Assembly: GCF_032335695.1 (NCBI RefSeq)
Contig: NZ_JACTOJ010000010.1
Span: forward strand, 62,001 to 126,000
Source of the DNA: JACTOJ01 sp032335695
Lineage (GTDB): Bacteria > Bacillota > Clostridia > Clostridiales > Clostridiaceae
Length of the DNA stretch: 64,000 bases
Direction: 5' to 3'
In this document: positions 16,259-24,978 of the stretch, piece by piece
Layout: each line of letters begins with the position of its first letter
Numbering within the stretch: the first letter of the stretch is position 1
Translations under genes and position numbers: made by a program
Notes under the pieces: model-generated
What the model saw: the letters and a program-made list of their open reading frames with translations, nothing else
Database searches by the model: none
What the model was told of the DNA's origin: nothing

Positions 16259-16957
16259 GTGGGAAATCCTGTGAATATTTTTCAAATAAGTGAAACTTCA
16301 GCTTTAGTAGAGTTTGGAAATGAAATACATAAGGATACAAATAAGCAAATTAGATTATTTTGTGAGAGTGTTGATAAAAATCCATTTCATGGATTAATAG
16401 AATATATACCTTACTTTTCAAGTGTTTCTTTAATTTATGATCCTATAAAAATAGGGAAGGACCCCTTTAAAACAGTGCGACTAAAGCTTGAAGAAATATT
16501 ATCAAAGATGGACTTATCAGAAGAATATGAAGAACATATAGTTAAAATACCAGTTTGCTATGGTAAGGAACTAGGGCCAGATATTGAGCATGTTGCAAAA
16601 ACAAACAATCTTACAGTGGAGGAAGTGATACAAATTCACTGCAGTGGTGATTATCTGGTTTATATGATTGGCTTTGCACCTGGATTTCCTTATTTAGGGG
16701 GACTATCTAAAAAAATCCATACTCCAAGGAGAAGTTCACCAAGAACAGCTATTCCAGAAGGCTCAGTGGGTATTGCAGGAACTCAGACTGGAATTTATCC
16801 AATAGAAACTCCAGGAGGATGGCAAATAATAGGACGAACGCCGTTAAAATTATTTGATTTAAATAGCCAAGAAAAAACTCTTTTAAAATGCGGAGATATA
16901 GCTAAATTTTATCCTATTTCCTACCAGGAATATGTAGATTTGAAGGAGAAGATATAA
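16259..16957 (+). CDS. pxpB: 5-oxoprolinase subunit B (KipI family)
   Basis: A 232-residue KipI/PxpB protein, homologous to one half of the carboxyltransferase domain of urea carboxylase. Its hallmark is MIGFAPGFPYLGGL followed by PRRSSPRTAIPEGSVGIAG, QTGIYP and PGGWQIIGRTPLKLFD. GTG start with GAGGAGGT 10 bases upstream. It overlaps pxpC by one base (TAATG), so the two are translationally coupled. In Bacillus the homologue KipI was first described as a sporulation-kinase inhibitor, but the 5-oxoprolinase role fits this context. Confidence 0.92.
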   Translation: MGNPVNIFQISETSALVEFGNEIHKDTNKQIRLFCESVDKNPFHGLIEYIPYFSSVSLIYDPIKIGKDPFKTVRLKLEEILSKMDLSEEYEEHIVKIPVCYGKELGPDIEHVAKTNNLTVEEVIQIHCSGDYLVYMIGFAPGFPYLGGLSKKIHTPRRSSPRTAIPEGSVGIAGTQTGIYPIETPGGWQIIGRTPLKLFDLNSQEKTLLKCGDIAKFYPISYQEYVDLKEKI

Positions 16958-17958
16958 TGAATATAAGAGTATTAACTTCAGGTCTTTTAACCACAATTCA
17001 GGATAAAGGAAGATATGGTTATCAAAAGCAGGGAGTTATAGTTAGTGGCGCCATGGATATGTATTCTATGAGACTTGCAAATATTGCCGTGGGAAATGAT
17101 GAAAATGAGGGCGTTCTTGAAATAACTTTGATTGGACCATCCTTAAGCTTAGAAAAGGGAAGCTTGATTTCTATAATTGGAGCTGATATATCACCTACAA
17201 TTAATGAGAAAAAAGTTCCTATGGGAAGACCAATTTATTTAAGAGAAGATTGCGTACTTAAGTTTGGAAAATGTTTATCAGGCTGCAGATGTTATTTAGC
17301 TGTAGCAGGTGGTTTTAATATACAAAGATGCATGGAAAGCAAAAGTACTTATTTAAGAGCTAAACTAGGTGGAAAAGATGGAAGAGCTTTAATAAAAAAA
17401 GATGTGCTTGAGCTTGGAGAAAAAAGTAAGCTTTCATTAAACATAATAAAAAAATTAAAAGAAATAAAAAGTAAAGAAAATTTTGTTTTTGATAAATGGT
17501 ATATGAAAGATTCTGTAGTTCCAAATATATTTAATGCAGCAGTCAGGGTATTTGAAGATAGGCAATTTGAAAAGATAAGCGAAAAGAGTATTGATGACTT
17601 TTTCAGATGCTCCTTTGCTATAGATTCGAAATCAGATAGGATGGGCTATAGATTGAAAGGCCCTAAAATAAATTTTAGAGAAAATATAGAAATGATATCT
17701 GAAGAGGTATCCTTTGGAACAATTCAAATCCCACCTGAGGGAAATCCTATAATTCTTCTAGCGGATAGAGCCACAGCAGGGGGATATCCCAAAATTGCGC
17801 ATGTGGCTTCTTATGATCTCCATAAATTAGTTCAGCTTAAACCTTCTGATACAGTAAACTTTAAAAAAATAACTATGAAGGAAGCTGAAAGTTTATATTT
17901 AAAAAGAGAAAAATATATAACTGAGCTTAAAAAGTCCATCGATTTAATAAATATATAG
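16957..17958 (+). CDS. pxpC: 5-oxoprolinase subunit C (KipA family)
   Basis: A 333-residue KipA/PxpC protein, the second half of the urea-carboxylase-type carboxyltransferase fold. Motifs are TTIQDKGRYGYQKQGV, VSGAMDMYSMRLANIAVGN, the middle segment MGYRLKGP, and LADRATAGGYPKIAHV near the C terminus. It acts with PxpA and PxpB. Directly downstream lie a biotin carrier and a biotin carboxylase, the two other parts that urea-carboxylase-like enzymes need. This suggests that the complex here may be biotin-linked (see findings). Confidence 0.92.
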   Translation: MNIRVLTSGLLTTIQDKGRYGYQKQGVIVSGAMDMYSMRLANIAVGNDENEGVLEITLIGPSLSLEKGSLISIIGADISPTINEKKVPMGRPIYLREDCVLKFGKCLSGCRCYLAVAGGFNIQRCMESKSTYLRAKLGGKDGRALIKKDVLELGEKSKLSLNIIKKLKEIKSKENFVFDKWYMKDSVVPNIFNAAVRVFEDRQFEKISEKSIDDFFRCSFAIDSKSDRMGYRLKGPKINFRENIEMISEEVSFGTIQIPPEGNPIILLADRATAGGYPKIAHVASYDLHKLVQLKPSDTVNFKKITMKEAESLYLKREKYITELKKSIDLINI

Positions 17959-17968
17959 TTTATTTTAG

Positions 17969-17996
17969 TATGTTATGTGCTTAGGTACATAACATA
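17969..17996 (+). promoter_or_regulatory. Intercistronic hairpin between pxpC and the biotin genes
   Basis: TATGTTATGT (17969-17978) is the exact complement of ACATAACATA (17987-17996), extended by a G-U and a C-G pair to a four-base loop. No T-tract follows, so it is more likely an mRNA processing or stability element than a terminator. Confidence 0.55.
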
Positions 17997-18020
17997 AATT
18001 ATATAGGGAGGAAGATAAAA

Positions 18021-18464
18021 ATGATTAATGCGGATGATTTGGACAAGATACTGAAAATTGCGGAAAAATATAACTTTTCTAGATTAGAGTTTCAACAGGA
18101 GAACAGTAAGGTAATTATAGAAAAAGGGGATTATTTACAGGCAAAAGTTAAGGAAAGTATTGAAGCAGCTACATCAGAAAATTATTTTGAAGAGAAGTTA
18201 ATTAATAAGAAAGAAGAGAGAACTTATATAAAATCAAGTTTAGCAGGCACATTTTATCTATCAAAGGAAGAGAATGCAGAGCCTCTAGTAAAGGTTAAAG
18301 ATATAGTAAAGGAAGATACAATTGTAGGATTAATTGAAGTAATGAAGCTTTTTAATGAAATAGAAGCAGGGGTCAGCGGTGAAATTATAGATATTTTAGT
18401 GGAAAATGGTGAGTTTGTTGAGTATGGACAGCCTTTATTTGAAGTAAAAGGAAGTGGTAAATGA
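18021..18464 (+). CDS. accB: Biotin carboxyl carrier protein
   Basis: A 147-residue AccB-type carrier. An N-terminal helical region (1-30, DDLDKILKIAEKYNFSRLEF) and a flexible linker precede the biotinyl domain (about 75-145). Biotin would be attached to Lys109 in LIEVMKLFNEI. No acetyl-CoA carboxyltransferase genes (accA, accD) lie nearby; the neighbours are the carboxyltransferase-like PxpB and PxpC. The gene overlaps the biotin carboxylase gene by 4 bases (ATGA). It may serve general acetyl-CoA carboxylase, but the context points to a dedicated role. Confidence 0.9.
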   Translation: MINADDLDKILKIAEKYNFSRLEFQQENSKVIIEKGDYLQAKVKESIEAATSENYFEEKLINKKEERTYIKSSLAGTFYLSKEENAEPLVKVKDIVKEDTIVGLIEVMKLFNEIEAGVSGEIIDILVENGEFVEYGQPLFEVKGSGK

Positions 18465-19810
18465 TTATGTTTAAGAAAATCCTTATAGCAAATAGAGGAG
18501 AAATTGCAGTTAGAATCATACGAGCCTGCCGTGAGCTTGGGATTTCTACAGTAGCAATTTATTCTGAAGCAGACAAGGAAGCCCTTCATGTAAAATTAGC
18601 AGATGAAGCTTATTGTATAGGAAAAGCATCTCCAAAGGACACTTATCTAAATATAAATAGCATAATAAATATAGCTCTTCATTCAATGTCTGATGCCATT
18701 CACCCAGGATACGGGTTTCTTTCGGAGAACTCAAATTTTGCAAAAGCCTGCGAAGATTTTAATATATGCTTTATGGGTCCTGATTATAGAATAATAGATA
18801 AATTGGGAGATAAAGCTAATGCCAGAGCTACAATGAAAGCGGCGGCAGTTCCAATTGTAGCAGGAACAGAAGGTGAAATAACAAAAGTAAACAAGGCATT
18901 AGAAATTGCAGAGAAAATAGGATATCCTGTTATAGTAAAAGCCTCCGCTGGGGGAGGTGGAAAGGGAATGAAAGTAGCAAGAAGTAAAGAAGAACTTGAA
19001 CATGCAGTAAAAACAGCTCAAAAGGAAGCTGAAAGCTATTTTGGAAGCCCTGCAGTTTATTTAGAAAAATATTTGGAAAACACAAGGCATATAGAAATAC
19101 AAGTTATAGGAGATAACTATGGGAATGTTGTACATTTAGGAGAAAGAGATTGTACAATTCAGAGAAGACATCAAAAACTTTTGGAAGAAGCGCCATCTCC
19201 TGCATTAGGAAGAGAGCTTAGGCAGCAGATTGGCAATGCGGCTATAAGAGCTTGCAAGGCTGTCAATTACAATAGTTTAGGAACAGTAGAATTCCTATTA
19301 GATGAGGATGATAATTTTTATTTTATGGAAATGAATACAAGAGTGCAGGTAGAACATGGAGTAACAGAAATGACAACGGGTATAGATTTAATAAAAGAAC
19401 AGATATTAGTGGCTCAAGGAGAAAGGCTATCTTTTTCTCAAAAAGATATAAATATTGTTGGATGCGCCATTGAATGTAGAATAAATGCAGAGAATCCATA
19501 TAAAAATTTCATGCCGTGCCCAGGAAAAGTTATTAATTATATAGTACCAGGAGGTATCGGTATAAGAATAGATAGTGCTGTGTACAGTGGATATAGCATT
19601 CCCCCATTTTATGATTCAATGATATCAAAGATTATTGCCTGGGGAAGAGATAGAAATGAGGCAATTGAAAGAATGATAAGAGCCTTAGATGAATTTATTA
19701 TCGAAGGCATCGATACTACGGTGGATTTTCATAAAAAATTAATGAAAGATGAAATTTTCAAAAGCGGAAAATTCAATACAAAATTTCTAGAAACGCACGA
19801 TATATTATAA
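18461..19810 (+). CDS. accC: Biotin carboxylase
   Basis: A 449-residue ATP-grasp biotin carboxylase, the normal AccC length. Motifs are ILIANRGEIAVRIIRACREL, HPGYGFLSEN, the glycine-rich GGGGKGMKV, ERDCTIQRRHQKLLEEAPSP and EMNTRVQVEHGVTEM, which carries the catalytic Arg. It carboxylates the biotin on the carrier encoded just upstream. The start could also be the ATG six bases later, giving MFKKILIANRG. It is the last gene of the nine-gene operon and is followed by a large hairpin terminator. Confidence 0.92.
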   Translation: MIMFKKILIANRGEIAVRIIRACRELGISTVAIYSEADKEALHVKLADEAYCIGKASPKDTYLNINSIINIALHSMSDAIHPGYGFLSENSNFAKACEDFNICFMGPDYRIIDKLGDKANARATMKAAAVPIVAGTEGEITKVNKALEIAEKIGYPVIVKASAGGGGKGMKVARSKEELEHAVKTAQKEAESYFGSPAVYLEKYLENTRHIEIQVIGDNYGNVVHLGERDCTIQRRHQKLLEEAPSPALGRELRQQIGNAAIRACKAVNYNSLGTVEFLLDEDDNFYFMEMNTRVQVEHGVTEMTTGIDLIKEQILVAQGERLSFSQKDINIVGCAIECRINAENPYKNFMPCPGKVINYIVPGGIGIRIDSAVYSGYSIPPFYDSMISKIIAWGRDRNEAIERMIRALDEFIIEGIDTTVDFHKKLMKDEIFKSGKFNTKFLETHDIL

Positions 19811-19819
19811 ATTAAAATG

Positions 19820-19910
19820 ATTACATAATTATCATTGATAGTTTGTGACTCTAATTTCATGCATCATAGAACTAAAGAAAACTATCAATTAAATAATTGT
19901 GTAATTTTTG
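19820..19910 (+). terminator. Large two-part hairpin terminator
   Basis: ATTACATAATTAT (19820-19832) pairs with ATAATTGTGTAAT (19893-19905) with one G-U pair. Nested inside, GATAGTTT (19837-19844) pairs perfectly with AAACTATC (19879-19886). A T-rich run follows. It closes the D-glutamate/5-oxoproline operon. Confidence 0.7.
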
Positions 19911-20012
19911 TTTTATAGTGGAAAGGAGTAATAGTTAATTCTATTAAAAAACCTATCTTTATATCTATAGTAATAAACAATAAAATAAATAAAAAATCTT
20001 TCCTGGTTTGTA

Positions 20013-20066
20013 TTGAAAAAATAACATAATTGTAATAAAATTGATATGTGATGCAATCGGTTGCAT
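20013..20066 (+). promoter_or_regulatory. Promoter and LacI-type operator of the GH13 gene
   Basis: TTGAAA (20013-20018), a 17-base spacer and TAAAAT (20036-20041) form a good promoter. Just downstream, at about the transcription start, ATGCAATCGGTTGCAT (20051-20066) is a 16-bp palindrome with 7 of 8 matching half-site bases and a central CG, the form of LacI/MalR-family operators. Repression by a maltose/starch-responsive LacI protein encoded elsewhere is inferred. Confidence 0.65.
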
Positions 20067-20090
20067 GATTTATGTAAAAGGAGGGGTATA

Positions 20091-23000
20091 TTGAAAAAAA
20101 ATAAAAAAATACTGAGTCTTCTTATGACCATCATTTTTCTAATCAGTTTTGCACCAAAGAGTTTGATTTATGTTAATGCTGCAGATAGTATTAAAAGCAC
20201 AGTAATCAATTCTGATGGTACTGTTACTTTCAATTATCAAGGTGATGGCAGCGAAACAAAGGTAATAGTAAAAGGATCTTGGGATCAAAATTGGACACCA
20301 GTTCAAATGATAAAAGGGTCAAACAATGTTTGGTCAGCTACAATAACACTACCTAAAAAGGCTTTGTACCAATATGGAATATGTACTTGGTCACCTACTA
20401 CAAAAGATCAAAGTAACGGCGATTGGAAAGGTGATCCGCTAAATTCAATTAAAGCAGCAGATGGAAATCCGCTGTTAGTAATGAGTCCTATAATAAACAA
20501 TGATGATACTATAACATTTTATTATGTGAGTAAAGGAGATGAAACAAAAGTAATAGTAAAAGGCTCCTGGGATGCTAACTGGTCGCCAGCTGAGATGCAA
20601 AAGGATGCAACTAATACAAATCTTTGGTATAAGACTCTAAAGTTATCTCCTGGAAGCTATGAATATGGAATATGCACTTGGTCTCAAACAACAAAGGACC
20701 AAACCAATGGAGATTGGCAGGGAGATCCACTTAATATAAATCCTAAGGGAGGAAATCCTGTTGTAAATGCTCCATCAGAATTTCAGAGCATTACAGTAAA
20801 CGATAACAGAACTGTTACTTTCAAGTTTCAGGGAGATGGCAATACAAATTCTGTAAATCTAGCTGGGGATATGAATGGGTGGAGTTCATCGGTCACACCT
20901 ATGACAAAGGGAGAAAATAATATATGGTCAGCAACAACATCCCCAATAAATCCAGGTAAGCATGAATATAAATTTGTTTTAAACGGAAGCAATTGGATTA
21001 CAGATCCACAGAATCCTAATAAATCCTCAGGTGGAAATTCTCTTGCATATATTTCAGGCTTTTACGCTATAAATGCTTTAGGACAAGTCCAGCAGAATAC
21101 AACAACTCAAGTGTCAGGTATAAAATTAAATGCAGATGGTACAGATTTAACACTAACAGGTGTTAATTGGAGCGTATCTCCCAGCAGTTTAGCCTCAATA
21201 GATTCAAACGGAAATCTTCAGGCTAAAGCTTTACCTTCTAATGCAGATAATGGAACCGTTACCATAACAGGAGAAAAAGATGGAATTACAGTTACTAAAG
21301 ATATGAGTGTAGTAAGAGAATTAAGTGAGCAGCCAGGGGGTAAAGAAGTAGTTCTGGTTGGAGATATACAAACAGTTGCAGGAGCAAGCTCCTGGGCGCC
21401 AGCAGATACTAAGACTAGAATGCTCTATCAAGGAAATGGATTGTACAAAATAACTCTAAAAAATGTGCCTGTAGGAAATTATCAATATAAAGTAGCAATT
21501 GGAGGCTCTTGGGCTGAAAACTACGGCGCCAATGGAGCTTCTAACGGAGGCAATATATCTTTAACTGTTCCTAGCGCTGAAGATGTAACTTTTCTATATT
21601 CTGATAATACACATCTAATAGTTGATACTACCACTTACGTTATGGCAACTCCTAAACTATCAGGAATGGATGTGCCAGAAAATGCTATAATGCAGGATTA
21701 CAATTTAACAGGAGTATACAGCTGCAAGATTGCATTAACAGAAGGAGTTCACAGCGATTTGGTTATAGCCGATGGAGCAAAGAAAATAAACGTACCTCCA
21801 ATAACTATAAAAGATACTTCTAAGGAGGTTACCATAAATTATGATGCTGGAACAGAGATAGTATTTAATGATTTATCAAGTGATAAACTGGATATTTCAA
21901 GCTTATACTTCGATTCTAAGGACTCAAATTATAAATCCATTTACGGAGCAGTACCAACCAATTCAAAGATTACTTTCAATTTACGAGCTAAAAAAGATGA
22001 TTTAACTGCTTCAAAGCTTGTAATTTTATCAGGATCTGGAGCTCAAGTTATTGATATGCAGAAAAATGGTACCTTTACTTCTGACGCAAATAATCAATAT
22101 GATAAATGGACAGCAGATTTTAAACCAACCGCAATCGGTATGTATCAATACTATTTTGTTGCAATTAAAGGATCAGATGTAAAAGCTTATGGTGATGATG
22201 ATGGATACTATGGTACTGGCAAAGCTGATGATTTAGGGAAGGTTGGAAAATATGATTTAAATGTTTATGATGAAAATTTTAAAACCCCTGATTGGTTAAA
22301 AAATGCTGTAATTTATCAGATTTTTCCAGATAGGTTTTTCAACGGAGATACCAGCAATGATTATGCTGAAACCGAAGCAAGAGGAGATATTTCCTATGAA
22401 AATGTGAACAACTGGTATTCAGTACCTGAAGATCCTGATATTGAGTATGAAAAAGACTCAGATGGGAATATTAAGAAAGATTCAAATGGTAAGCCTATTA
22501 TAAATCCAAACTACAAGGGGAATGTTGGAGATGGACAATGGAATAATGATGTATATGGAGGGGACTTAAAAGGAATACAGGATAAGCTAAATTATTTGAA
22601 GGCTTTAGGAGTAAATACTTTATATATTAATCCAATATCTGAAGCAAGTTCAAATCATAGATATGACACTAAGGATTATTCTCAGGTTGATCCTATGCTA
22701 GGTCATATGGATGATTTTATAAGTCTTGTAACAGCAGCTCATAAAATGGGTATGCATTTAATCCTTGATGGTGTATTTAATCATGTGTCTGATGACTCAA
22801 ATTACTTCGATAAATATGGCAAGTATATACAATCAGGAAAACCTATAGGTGCATATCAATATTGGTCAAGAGTATATGATTTGATGAATAAGCAAAGCAT
22901 TAATGAAGAGGATGCAGAAACAAAGGTGGAAGCTGATTTTAAGGCACAGGGAATAACAGATTTTCATTATAAAGATTGGTTTATTGTTAAAAATCAAAAA

Positions 23001-24524
23001 GACCAATCAGGTTACTATGAATATAATGGATGGAACGGCAATGATTCTATGCCAGAAATTCAAGCCTTAAATAATTCAGAATACAATGTATCCTCTTGGG
23101 CAAATGACATAATTGATGGGCAAAATTCGGACTCTGAATATTGGTTAAATGAAGGCAGCGATGGTTGGAGGCTTGATGCTGCAGACAGTGTTTCAGATGA
23201 TACTTGGAAGCATTTCAGACCTGCAATTAAAAATTCTAATTCCCAAGATGTTATAATAGGAGAAATTTGGGGAGACTCTTCAAAATATCTTCTCGGAAAC
23301 ATGTTCGATTCTGTAATGAATTATAGATTTAGGGGAGCTATTCAGGAATATGTTACAGGTTCGGGAGATGCTGTACAGGCTACTAAAGATCTTGAAAAAA
23401 TAAGAGAACAATATCCAAAGGAAGCTTTTGAAGTTTTAATGAACATAGTGGATTCTCATGATACAGAAAGGATAATATCAGATTTAGATGGAGTTGGAAA
23501 CGATAAAGAAGTAGCTCCAGATCCATCAGAGGATGCACTTGCAAAAATGAAGCTTGTTCCTTTTATACAAATGACATATCCAGGTGCACCTACTATTTAT
23601 TATGGTGATGAGCTTGGAACACCTGGGTCTGCAGATCCTGATGACAGAAGAGCTATGGCGTGGGGAAAAGGAAATAAAGATCTAGTTAATTGGTATGCTA
23701 AGCTTGCTAATATTAGAAATTCTTATTCTGTTTTGAGAACAGGAGATATGGTTCCTATTGAAGTAAGCAGCGATTATTCCAGTGATGTATTAGCTTATAC
23801 TAGAAACGATTCTTCTAATCATGCCATAGTGATAGCGAATAGAAGAACTTCCGATATAAATGGATTAAAAATAAATGTATCAAGTATACCAGAAGGAACA
23901 GTACTAACAAATGCTTTAGATAGCAGCGAAAAATTTGCAGTAAATAATGGTGCTGTGACTATTAATGTTCCAGCTGAGTCAGGCGTAATTTTAGTGGCTA
24001 ATTATACTAATGTAACTGTAGATCAAGCAAACTTAAAGGATGCATATGATACAAGTTATATAGTTAGTGAAAAAATAAGAGTGTCAGGTATAACTATAGA
24101 TTCTTCAATTTCATTACAAGTGGGAAAAACAGGTACTCTTACAGCTAAGGTTAGCCCAGAAAATTCTACATTAAAAAATGTGAGCTGGATATCTAGCGAT
24201 GATAAAATTGCCAAGGTGGATAGCAATGGTATTGTTACAGCCATAGGAGAAGGAACAGCCTATATAACTGCAACTACGGTAGATGGGGGATATAAGTCTA
24301 CTTGCAAGGTAACGGTAACTAAAGTGAGCAGCAATGCTGAAAATGCTGGGACTGGAGGCGGTGACGCCACAGTTCAGAACAGTACAGTTAATTTAAATGA
24401 AGCTAATCTTCCTAAAACAGGAACTATTATAGATAGTTCAGTACTTATTGCATTGGGCTCTTCAATGCTTATATTTGGGCTTATAATAGTTTTATTACCT
24501 ACTAAAAGACGAAAAATAAAATAA
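20091..24524 (+). CDS. Cell-wall-anchored multi-modular GH13 amylase/pullulanase
   Basis: A 1477-residue surface enzyme for starch-type alpha-glucans. Order: signal peptide (1-31); two near-duplicate starch-binding-like modules (about 32-125 and 126-215, both with VIVKGSWD and YGICTWS); a third CBM48-like module (about 216-320); an Ig-like segment; a pullulanase X25-like module (about 415-515); a CBM34-like domain (about 600-715). The GH13 barrel (about 725-1230) has DGVFNH, nucleophile Asp1029 in GWRLDAAD, acid/base Glu1058 in GEIWG and Asp1124 in VDSHDTE. Then come a Big_2 domain (about 1325-1400), a sortase signal LPKTG (1440-1444), a membrane helix and a basic tail. The TTG at 20091 is chosen for AAAGGAGGGG just upstream. 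Specificity (amylase, neopullulanase or amylopullulanase) is unsettled. Confidence 0.9.
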   Translation: MKKNKKILSLLMTIIFLISFAPKSLIYVNAADSIKSTVINSDGTVTFNYQGDGSETKVIVKGSWDQNWTPVQMIKGSNNVWSATITLPKKALYQYGICTWSPTTKDQSNGDWKGDPLNSIKAADGNPLLVMSPIINNDDTITFYYVSKGDETKVIVKGSWDANWSPAEMQKDATNTNLWYKTLKLSPGSYEYGICTWSQTTKDQTNGDWQGDPLNINPKGGNPVVNAPSEFQSITVNDNRTVTFKFQGDGNTNSVNLAGDMNGWSSSVTPMTKGENNIWSATTSPINPGKHEYKFVLNGSNWITDPQNPNKSSGGNSLAYISGFYAINALGQVQQNTTTQVSGIKLNADGTDLTLTGVNWSVSPSSLASIDSNGNLQAKALPSNADNGTVTITGEKDGITVTKDMSVVRELSEQPGGKEVVLVGDIQTVAGASSWAPADTKTRMLYQGNGLYKITLKNVPVGNYQYKVAIGGSWAENYGANGASNGGNISLTVPSAEDVTFLYSDNTHLIVDTTTYVMATPKLSGMDVPENAIMQDYNLTGVYSCKIALTEGVHSDLVIADGAKKINVPPITIKDTSKEVTINYDAGTEIVFNDLSSDKLDISSLYFDSKDSNYKSIYGAVPTNSKITFNLRAKKDDLTASKLVILSGSGAQVIDMQKNGTFTSDANNQYDKWTADFKPTAIGMYQYYFVAIKGSDVKAYGDDDGYYGTGKADDLGKVGKYDLNVYDENFKTPDWLKNAVIYQIFPDRFFNGDTSNDYAETEARGDISYENVNNWYSVPEDPDIEYEKDSDGNIKKDSNGKPIINPNYKGNVGDGQWNNDVYGGDLKGIQDKLNYLKALGVNTLYINPISEASSNHRYDTKDYSQVDPMLGHMDDFISLVTAAHKMGMHLILDGVFNHVSDDSNYFDKYGKYIQSGKPIGAYQYWSRVYDLMNKQSINEEDAETKVEADFKAQGITDFHYKDWFIVKNQKDQSGYYEYNGWNGNDSMPEIQALNNSEYNVSSWANDIIDGQNSDSEYWLNEGSDGWRLDAADSVSDDTWKHFRPAIKNSNSQDVIIGEIWGDSSKYLLGNMFDSVMNYRFRGAIQEYVTGSGDAVQATKDLEKIREQYPKEAFEVLMNIVDSHDTERIISDLDGVGNDKEVAPDPSEDALAKMKLVPFIQMTYPGAPTIYYGDELGTPGSADPDDRRAMAWGKGNKDLVNWYAKLANIRNSYSVLRTGDMVPIEVSSDYSSDVLAYTRNDSSNHAIVIANRRTSDINGLKINVSSIPEGTVLTNALDSSEKFAVNNGAVTINVPAESGVILVANYTNVTVDQANLKDAYDTSYIVSEKIRVSGITIDSSISLQVGKTGTLTAKVSPENSTLKNVSWISSDDKIAKVDSNGIVTAIGEGTAYITATTVDGGYKSTCKVTVTKVSSNAENAGTGGGDATVQNSTVNLNEANLPKTGTIIDSSVLIALGSSMLIFGLIIVLLPTKRRKIK

Positions 24525-24699
24525 AAATCTTGATTTATATAAAAAATTGTGATATTGTTAAGAAGAACTTAAATTAATGGTAATTAATGCAACACAATAT
24601 GTTTCAATTAGTATTAAAATTAGTATATTAATATAGAAATTTTATTAGTGGGTTATTACAATCAGTTTAAGAATAATAAAATTTCGGAGGTACACATTC

Positions 24700-24897
24700 A
24701 TGAATGGTACAGTAAAATGGTTTAATTCAGAAAAAGGCTTTGGATTCATTACAGGAGAAGACGGAAAAGATGTTTTCGCACATTTTTCTCAGATCAAAGT
24801 AGATGGTTACAAAACACTTCAAGAAGGACAAAAAGTTTCTTATGAAGTAGTTGAAGGACCAAAAGGACCTCAAGCTGAAAACATTACTACTCTTTAG
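24700..24897 (+). CDS. cspA: Cold-shock domain protein
   Basis: A 65-residue Csp, the family's standard length: a single OB-fold RNA/DNA-binding domain acting as RNA chaperone. RNP1 is KGFGFITGE and RNP2 is VFAHFSQI. The start MNGTVKWFNSEKGFGFI is typical. GGAGG precedes the ATG. It is monocistronic with its own terminator; the 175-base upstream region may be a long leader as in other csp genes. Confidence 0.95.
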   Translation: MNGTVKWFNSEKGFGFITGEDGKDVFAHFSQIKVDGYKTLQEGQKVSYEVVEGPKGPQAENITTL

Positions 24898-24911
24898 TAA
24901 GTAAAGTTTAT

Positions 24912-24951
24912 CCCTTAAATAGTTAATCTATTTAAGGGATTTTTATTTTTT
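24912..24951 (+). terminator. Rho-independent terminator of csp
   Basis: CCCTTAAATAG (24912-24922) and CTATTTAAGGG (24928-24938) form a perfect 11-bp stem with a five-base loop, followed by a T-rich tract. Confidence 0.9.
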
Positions 24952-24978
24952 ATCAACATTCTTTCAAGAAATAGCCTA
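24951..24978 (+). repeat. Dispersed ~60-bp repeat, copy C (right half)
   Basis: TATCAACATTCTTT followed by ATAGCCTA matches the right half of the copy at 43853-43911 at 23 or 24 of 28 positions. The left half is absent; the csp terminator occupies that place. It abuts the end of the decayed MATE gene. Confidence 0.55.
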
